Shown here one piece after another: positions 57,671 to 64,000 of a stretch of DNA of 64,000 nt. This DNA is from Glycine soja (taxonomy: Eukaryota > Streptophyta > Magnoliopsida > Fabales > Fabaceae): contig NC_041002.1 of the NCBI RefSeq assembly GCF_004193775.1, positions 19,029,535-19,093,534 on the forward strand. The letters are read 5' to 3'. Below the pieces are notes generated by a model, which did no database searches, was not told where the DNA came from, and saw nothing but the letters and a program-made list of their open reading frames with translations. A program made the position numbers and the translations under genes. How positions within the stretch are numbered: position 1 is the stretch's first letter; every line of letters begins with the position of its first letter.

Positions 57671-58540
57671 ATGGACCCTCTATCTAGAATCTTAGATGAG
57701 TTGAGTTCTCTCAAGTTATGGAAAGAAAAACAAGAGAGAAAAGAAAAAGGAAAAAAAAGAGTGGAAGAAATAAGTCAATATGAAAGAGATAAAATAAGAG
57801 AGGAAGAAAGAAGAAAAATAATAAAAGAAATGAAAAGAGAAAAACATGCCTCCTATAGTAGTCATGACTCTTGCAAGAGTTTAAGTGAACAACTTAGCGA
57901 CTATTATAGAGGGCGCCATAGTTCACATACTAAAAATCACTCCCAAAGAAGGGAAAATGATAGAAGGCCTCAAGAGGTTAACATTAGTCTTCCATATTTC
58001 CATGGAAAATATAATGTTGAGGCCTACTTAGATGGGGAAATGAAGGTAGAACAACTCTTTGTTTGCCATCATATTAGCGAAGAGAGAAAAATTCCGTTGG
58101 CTACCCTTAGCTTTCAAGGGTATGCCCTCTATTGGTGGACTTCCCTTGTTAGGGAACGAAGGATTCATGGGGATTCTCCAGTAGAGTATTGGAATGATCT
58201 TAAGAGTGCCCTTAGGAAGAGGCACATTCCCTCCTACTATGAAAGGGAGCTTATGGACAAGCTCCAAAGGCTTAAACAAGGGAGTATGAGTTTTGAAGAA
58301 TATAGACAACAAATGGAAGTACTCTTTTTAAGAGCTATACTTAGGGAGGAGGAAAGGACAAGCATAGCTAGGTTCCTTAGTGGGCTTAATATGGAAGTAA
58401 GGGACAAGGTTGAACTCCTTTCATATAGGGACCTAGATGAACTAGTCCAACATTGTATAAGAGTGGAACAACAACTAAAAAGAAAGCCTTCTTCAAAATC
58501 TTATGGCTTTCACTCTTATCCAAGGAAGGATCAAGCCTAA
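57671..58540 (+). pseudogene. gag: gag of element F (N-terminal and core)
   Basis: ATG at 57671; 289 codons. A highly charged Lys/Glu segment (residues ~20-60) is followed by the gag core: LPYFHGKYNVEAYLDGEMKV, CHHISEERKIPLATLSFQGY, ALYWWTSLVRERR, LKRLKQG-like LQRLKQGSMSFEEYRQQMEV and FLSGLNMEVRDKVELLSYRD. The frame is lost near 58530 and continues in another frame with the zinc knuckle. Typical Ty3/gypsy gag (retrotransposon gag family). Confidence 0.85.
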
Positions 58541-59760
58541 GGAATTTGGGGGCTACACCTTCAAAACCCAAGGAAAATAAGGGTAACACCATAGAGAAAT
58601 ACACCCCTAAGACTAGTTCCCAAGAAAGGACTAGCAACATTAAATGCTTCAAATGTCTTGGGAGAGATCACATTGCCTCTCAATGCCCCACAAAGAAAAC
58701 CATGATTATGAGGGGTCAAGACATTTATAGTATTCAAGAGAAAACTACTTCTTGCCCTTCCTCTAGTGGAAGTGAAGATGAAGTAAGGGGTGAAGAGTCT
58801 AGTGAGGAAGTCTACCCCCATGAAGAAGGTGACCTCTTAATGGTTAAAAGGCTCCTTGGAGGTCAATCTTGTGATCTATCTCAATCCCAAAGAGAGAACA
58901 TCTTTCATACAAGATGTAAAATTTTAGATAAAACTTGTTCTCTCATTGTGGATAGTGGATCTTGTTGCAATTGTTGTAGCACAAGATTAGTTTCCAAGTT
59001 GAACCTCACTATCATTCCCCACCCAAAACCTTTCTCCATTGGGACATATAAGGATGAAGTTAATTGTGATATAGTTCCCATGGAGGCTGGACATATTCTT
59101 TTAGGAAGACCATGGCAATTTGATAGAAAGATAATTTACAATGGCCTAACTAATGAGATTACCCTCACCCATCTTGGCACTCTTCACAGGTGGCCAAAGA
59201 TAAACTAACTATGAAAGATAAGAGGGATGAGGAAGAAAAACTAAAAAATCAAAAGAAAAAGAAGGATAGTAAGGCCTTGTCTTCAAAGGCCAAGGGGAAA
59301 GGAAAAGAGAAAAATGATTCCCCCAAGAAGATTGTTAAGAAGGAAAATCATTTTGCAACAAAAGGTGATATTAAAAGAACATTCATTCTTAAACAATCTT
59401 TCTACCTTCTCCTATCAAGGGAAACATCCCTTAGCACTGCCAAAATTCCTACATTTGAGACCTTACCTTCAAAGGTTCAAGAACTCTTACATGAATTTGG
59501 TAATATATTTCCCAAAGAGATACCCCTTGGGCTACCTCCTTTAAGGGGAATAGAACATCAAATAGATTTAGTCCCAGGAGCAAGCCTTCCTAATAGGCCA
59601 GCCTATAGGACTAACACTCAGAAGACTAAGGAGATAGAGTCTCAGATTATAGATTTGTTGGAGAAGGGCTGGGTTCAAGAGATCCTAAGCCCTTATGCTG
59701 TGCCAGTGTTGTTGGTGACCAAAAAGGATGGTACATGGAGAATGTGTACAGATTGCAGAG
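58541..59760 (+). pseudogene. pol: Zinc knuckle, protease and RT start of element F
   Basis: CX2CX4HX4C knuckle CFKCLGRDHIASQC at ~58648-58689, protease VDSGSCCNCC (~58957) and LLGRPWQFDRK (~59098). The spacing between them is shorter than usual, suggesting an in-frame deletion near 59025. After a frameshift near 59190: Lys-rich linker, then RT entry [58 protein letters not shown], ending at 59760 where the LTR of D begins. Confidence 0.85.
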
Positions 59761-61429
59761 TGTCATACCCTAATTTCGTCCGGGGACCTTTGCTTGATGA
59801 CATGCGACCATTCTTTGGTCCTCGTGAGGTGCTTGGCACCCATCATTAGGCAATTTATGAGATTCCAGGACATGCCGAAAAACCAAAAAAATATTGATGC
59901 ACAATCCGTAAGTTTCCGTGACACACCGGAAATCAAATGGAAGCATCGTTGCATAATTAAGTGAGGTTCCGTAACATTCCGTAAGTCAAAAGGGGGATGA
60001 TTATGTAATCCGCAAGGTTCCGTAACATTACGGAAAGAAAACAAGTATCGTTACGAAATTCATAAGTTTCCGTAACTTTACGAAAAAAGAATCACCAAAA
60101 AAACAGCAGAGGGGGTGTACTTAGTAAAAATGGGGGTGCAAATAGCACCCAGGCCCACTTGGGCCCTCCAGAATATTCCTCCAGAAGGCTGTTGCTTCTG
60201 GAGGAAGCAACCTGGCTCGCCTGGGCGAGCTGAGCTCGCCTGGGCGAGCTGGGCGGCAACCACCTCCCCTATTTTGCTATAAATAGGGGAGGAAGTGAAG
60301 AAGAAAAGGGTTCAGCCCCTTTGGCACTTCTCCCTCTTTCGAATTTGCTTGGAAAAATTGTTTCCGTGAAGAAAATCTAAGCCGAGGCGCTTCCGAAACG
60401 TTTCCGTAACGTTTTCCGTGAGGAATCTCGCAAAGGTTTCAACCGTTCTTCGACGTTCTTCATTCGTTCTTCATCGTTCTTCAATCTTCAACGGGTAAGT
60501 ACCTCGAACCAAGCTTTTCGATTCATTCTATGCACCCATGGTGGTCCACATTGTGTTTCGTGCATTTTTATTCTCGTTTGGTTTACTTTTTATACCCCCT
60601 GTTGACGTGCTTAAGCCATTTTACTTAAGTCATTTTTCGCTTAACTTAAAAATAAAATCAATTTCCACCGAACGTTTGAATTGTATTATCCGTTAACTTC
60701 GGTAAAAATGAATTCCGACCGTTCAGTCGTGCCGTAACCACGTTGGAAATCAAAAAGAGGTAAAAATAATATAATAATCAAAAAAACATCTTTTTTAGTA
60801 AAATAAAGCGGAAAATCAATCGGACGTTTTCTCTTTGGGATTTCTCATTCTTAATCGAATTGATTAATAACTAAAGTGAAACTGAGGCTAAAATCAACTC
60901 GCCTAGTCAAGCTCGTCCACAAAAATAGACTTTTGAAGTTTGTCATTTCAATTTCTCACTAAGTAAAATGGATCATTTTCAAGGTCCAACGCCTTAAAAT
61001 GATCACCTCTTAAGTAAAAAGAATCACTTGATAAGAAAGAACTACGTAGGTCTGATTTTCTCATCCCTAATTGAGGAATACGTAGGAGCAAAGGGAAACA
61101 CCCTTGTCAACCACAAAAAGAGAAAAACATAAAAAGGGTATAAGGGATATAGAGACATAAAAAGGGAACATAAAAAATCAAAGTCATGTTTGCACATTCG
61201 ATTAAAGGCTGTCGTCCCTTGGGACGGGCGTGTGGGGTGCTAATACCTTCCCCGTGCGTAAATACAACTCCCGAACCTTTCACTAAAAAGTTCGTAGATC
61301 GCGTCTTTTCCGGTTTTTCCGACGTTTTCCTCAAATAAACGTTGGTGGCGACTCCGCGCGTATTCCTTTCGTGGAACACGCATCCCGCGAGTCTCGCGTC
61401 GTCCTCCCGCCGAAGGGTAGGTTGCGACA
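59761..61429 (+). mobile_element. 5' LTR of element D (1669 bp)
   Basis: TGTCATACCC to GGTTGCGACA. Two GCTCGCCTGGGCGAGC palindromes (60215-60230, 60234-60249), TATAAATA 60278-60285, GTAAGT 60495-60500, one TACGTAG hairpin module (~61042-61086). It lacks the second hairpin module and the ~61-bp repeats that the 3' LTR has. Confidence 0.9.
60278..60285 (+). promoter_or_regulatory. TATA box of element D 5' LTR
   Basis: TATAAATA followed by GGGGAGGAAG, 29 nt after the second palindrome. Confidence 0.75.
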
Positions 61430-61449
61430 GTTGGCGACTCCACTGGGGA
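61430..61449 (+). other. PBS of element D
   Basis: GTTGGCGACTCCACTGGGGA, identical to element A. Confidence 0.85.
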
Positions 61450-62207
61450 CTGTTTTTAGAGAGTTAGGCCATTTAATTTGGTGCAATGTTTTATCGTGAC
61501 TTACCCCTTTGATGGTTTCCTTTCATTATGTTCTTGTGTATATAAAACTCTTTGTTGCTTTTAGTGCGTTTTAAATGTATGCATGAAGTAAATATTTATT
61601 CATTTGATGTACACAAACACCAACACTATTTGCACACACTGTGAGTGAAAAAGGGCCCTATACCCGGGTTCATGGGAGCATAAGGAGTGGAGGTGAATCT
61701 GTGATCATGCTAGGTCTCCGACTTGCTTGATTACAGTGAACCCTCATCTAGAGCTTTTCTCTTTGAAAACCTATTGTTGCTAGTAGTCCCTACTGCTACA
61801 ATATGTTCTTCGAAGGGGATGATACCTCTAGAAACCATCAAGAGAGATATAACTACCTTGGGGGTTATCACTAAAAGCCTAGTTAGTTCTCTCCCTTATA
61901 GCTTCCTTAAATAGGGGCACGGAGCAAACACGCTGCGTGCCATTTTTCACACTGCCATGCATGAGTATCATATACCCTTTTGCTTATGTTCGGTAAATAT
62001 TGTCATACTGTGTACATTCCCGCATTGTGTCTTTTGCATAGGCATTGCATATGGGTCCTGTCTTGATCCCTACTGTAAACAAACCAACGGAGGGTCCGTG
62101 TCGCCTTCTTAAAAACGTGCGTTGGGGCATTTTGCTACCCCTAGACGTCGTATCTGAGAAGGGGACAAATTCCCCGGACCCCCGCATTCCTAGATTGCAT
62201 CTGTGTC
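61450..62207 (+). other. Element D leader
   Basis: No gene. It follows element A's leader (minus strand) to CTAGATTGCATCTGTGTC, where an LTR-end copy begins. Confidence 0.7.
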
Positions 62208-62446
62208 TGTCATACCCTAATTTCGTCCGGGGACCTTTGCTTGATGACGTGCGACCATTCTTTGGTCCTCGTGAGGTGCTTGGCACCCATCATTAGGCAA
62301 TTTGTGAAATTTTGGGAACAACAAGTCATTTGCATGTGGAGATTTTATGGTCACCCGCGACTCTCGTCAAATCGAGAGGGACGAAATTAGTGTCTTATCT
62401 TTACTTTTCTTTTATCTCCAATAAAAGAGAAGTAAAGAGGGGCAAC
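62208..62446 (+). repeat. Single LTR-end/pre-PPT unit and PPT in element D
   Basis: About 105 bp of LTR start (TGTCATACCC at 62208), then AACAAGTCATTTGCATGTGG, the CTCTCG/CGAGAG hairpin (62361-62378), GAAATTAGTGTC and the PPT AAAGAGGGGCAAC (62434-62446). It equals one unit of the 164-bp array of element A plus the PPT segment. Confidence 0.85.
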
Positions 62447-64000
62447 TGTCATACCCTAATTTCGTCCGGGGACCTTTGCTTGATGACGTGCGACCATTCT
62501 TTGGTCCTCGTGAGGTGCTTGGCACCCATCATTAGGCAATTTGTGAAATTCCAGGACATGCCCAAAAAAAAACAAAAAAATATATATGCACAATCCGTAA
62601 GTTTCCGTGACACACCGGAAATCAAATGGAAGCATCATTGCATAATTAAGTGAGGTTCCGTAACATTCCGTAAGTCAAAAAGGGGATGATTATGTAATCC
62701 GCAAGGTTCCGTAACATTACGGAAAGAAAACAAGTATCGTTACGAAATTCGTAAGTTTCCGTAACTTTACGAAAAAAGAATCACCAAAAAACAGCAGAGG
62801 GGGGTGTACTTAGTAAAAATGGGGGTGCAAATAGCACCCAGGCCCACTTGGGCCCTCCAGAAGATTCCTCCAGAAGGCGGTTGCTTCTGGAGGAAGCAAC
62901 CCTGCTCGCCTGGGCGAGCTGAGCTCGCCTGGGCGAGCTGGGCGGCAACCACCTCCCCTATTTTGCTATAAATAGGGGAGGAAATGAAGAAGGAAGGGGT
63001 CCAGCCCTTTAGGCACTTCTCTCTCTTTCGAATTTGCTTGGAAAAATTGTTTCCGTGAAGAAAATCTAAGCGGAGGCGCTTCCGAAACGTTTCCGTAACG
63101 TTTTCCGTAAGGAATCTCGCAAAGGTTTGAACCGTTCTTCGACGTTCTTCATTCGTTCTTCATCGTTCTTCGATCTTCAACGGGTAAGTACCTCGAACCA
63201 AGCTTTTCGATTCATTCTATGCACCCGTAGTGGTCCACATTGTGTTTCGTGCATTTGTATTCTCGTTTTGTTTACTTTTTATACCCCCTGTTGACGTGCT
63301 TAAGCCGTTTTACTTAAGTCGTTTCTCGCTTAACTTAAAAATAAAATAAATTTCCACCGAACGTTTGAATTATATTATCCGTTAACTTCGGTTAAAATCA
63401 ATTCCGACCGTTCGGTCGTGCCGTAACCACGTTGGAAATCAAAAAGAGGTAGAAAATAATATAATAATCAAAAAAATATCTTTAGGTAAAATAAAGCGGA
63501 AAATCAAGTGGACATTTTCTCTTTGGGATTTCTCATTCTTAATCGAATTGATTAATAACTAAAGTGAAACTAAAGGCTAAAATCAACTCGCCTAGTCAAG
63601 CTCGTCCATAAAAATGGGCTTTTGAAGTTTGTCATTTCATTTCCTCACTAAGTAAAATGGATCATTTTTAAGGTCCAACGCCTTAAAATGATCACCTCTT
63701 AAAATAAAAAAGAATCACTTGATAAGAAAGAACTACGTAGGTCTGAGTTCCTCATTGAGGATACGTAGGAGCAAAAGCCCCGCTTTTGTCGACCACCCCA
63801 AGAGATCGTTAATGGTCCAATGCCTTAATGTTTCTCTCCTTTCAAAAACAAGAGATCGTTAATGGTCCAACGCCTTAACGTTTCTCCCCTTTCAAAATCA
63901 AAAGACCGTTTAATGGTTCAACACCTTAAATGACCTTTTGTTCAAATAAAAAACATATTTTGCAAAAAAGACAAAAAACAAACTTAAACCAAACACTTTG
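62447..64000 (+). mobile_element. 3' LTR of element D (partial)
   Basis: Starts TGTCATACCC. Palindromes 62904-62919 and 62923-62938, TATAAATA 62967-62974, GTAAGT 63184-63189, first TACGTAG module ~63733-63770, then ~61-bp repeats with AATGGTCCAACGCCTTAA. It ends in sequence matching A's LTR at about 14150, so several hundred bases remain beyond the window. Confidence 0.9.

Larger units (their letters stand above)
55060..59760 (+). mobile_element. Element F: Ty3/gypsy retrotransposon, interrupted by element D
   Basis: LTR (start not clean, ~55060-55767), Met-like PBS, long leader, gag, zinc knuckle, protease and RT start, cut at 59760 inside RT by the LTR of element D. The rest should lie right of the window. 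Confidence 0.8.
59761..64000 (+). mobile_element. Element D: miniature deletion derivative of the dominant family (3' LTR cut by window end)
   Basis: 5' LTR 59761-61429, PBS 61430-61449, an interior of only 1017 bp, PPT 62434-62446, 3' LTR from 62447. The interior matches A's leader (13738 down to ~12955) and then jumps to one LTR-end/pre-PPT unit (62208-62446). No coding capacity. It has all known cis signals. Left flank CAGAG (59756-59760); the right flank is beyond the window. Confidence 0.88.

Overview
Kind of DNA: this is plant nuclear DNA made almost entirely of nested LTR retrotransposons. I see no cellular gene, rRNA, tRNA or CRISPR array. LTR sequences, the Tat/Ogre-like gag-pol, SIRE-like copia remnants and CTCGCC/GGCGAG-rich LTRs fit a legume, most likely soybean (Glycine) pericentromeric heterochromatin. 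The species call is inference from memory of repeat families. The dominant family has LTRs starting TGTCATACCC and ending TTGCGACA, a primer-binding site (PBS) reading TGGCGACTCCACTGGGGA, and a polypurine tract (PPT) reading AAAGAGGGGCAAC. It may correspond to the autonomous/non-autonomous soybean pair I recall as SARE/SNARE; that needs a database check.

Layout. Element A (1-15896, minus; its 3' LTR is cut by the window edge) is a recent non-autonomous member with a degraded ORF1, a broken gag, no pol, a 3'-ORF remnant and four tandem arrays. It appears to sit inside element B (15897-31677, plus), a pol-bearing relative with gag, protease, a G-patch, a 153-nt intron, RT, two RNase H domains and integrase. 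B also carries a separate 3' ORF behind its own promoter-like module, a ~102-bp array and its 3' LTR. B abuts a minus-strand LTR fragment (31678-31895). Next come an LTR-like remnant (31.9-32.85 kb) and a decayed Ty1/copia element (plus, 32.85-43.74 kb). The copia element is split by a rearranged family fragment (33048-38552, minus), a solo LTR with GTGGT target duplication (39034-40330) and a 1.36-kb insertion (42211-43565). A Ty3/gypsy chromovirus-like element with a 2.67-kb LTR (43964-47952) is cut by element C (47953-55059, plus), an old gag-only member of the dominant family. C's 3' LTR is broken by another Ty3/gypsy element F (55060-59760). F's RT is in turn cut by element D (59761 to past the window end), a miniature deletion derivative with two LTRs and only 1 kb inside.

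How the parts relate: A, C, D and the 33-38 kb fragment keep the cis signals (LTR, PBS, PPT) but lack pol. B shows what the partner proteins look like, although B itself carries several nonsense codons. A's partial LTR pair differs at 2 of 632 visible positions, while C's LTRs differ by roughly 10 percent. The gag-only design has therefore persisted for a long time, presumably mobilised in trans. The most unusual signals are the 164-bp array built from LTR-end plus pre-PPT sequence, the mini-hairpin arrays at matching places in A and C, and the LTR-like promoter/leader/intron architecture in front of B's 3' ORF.
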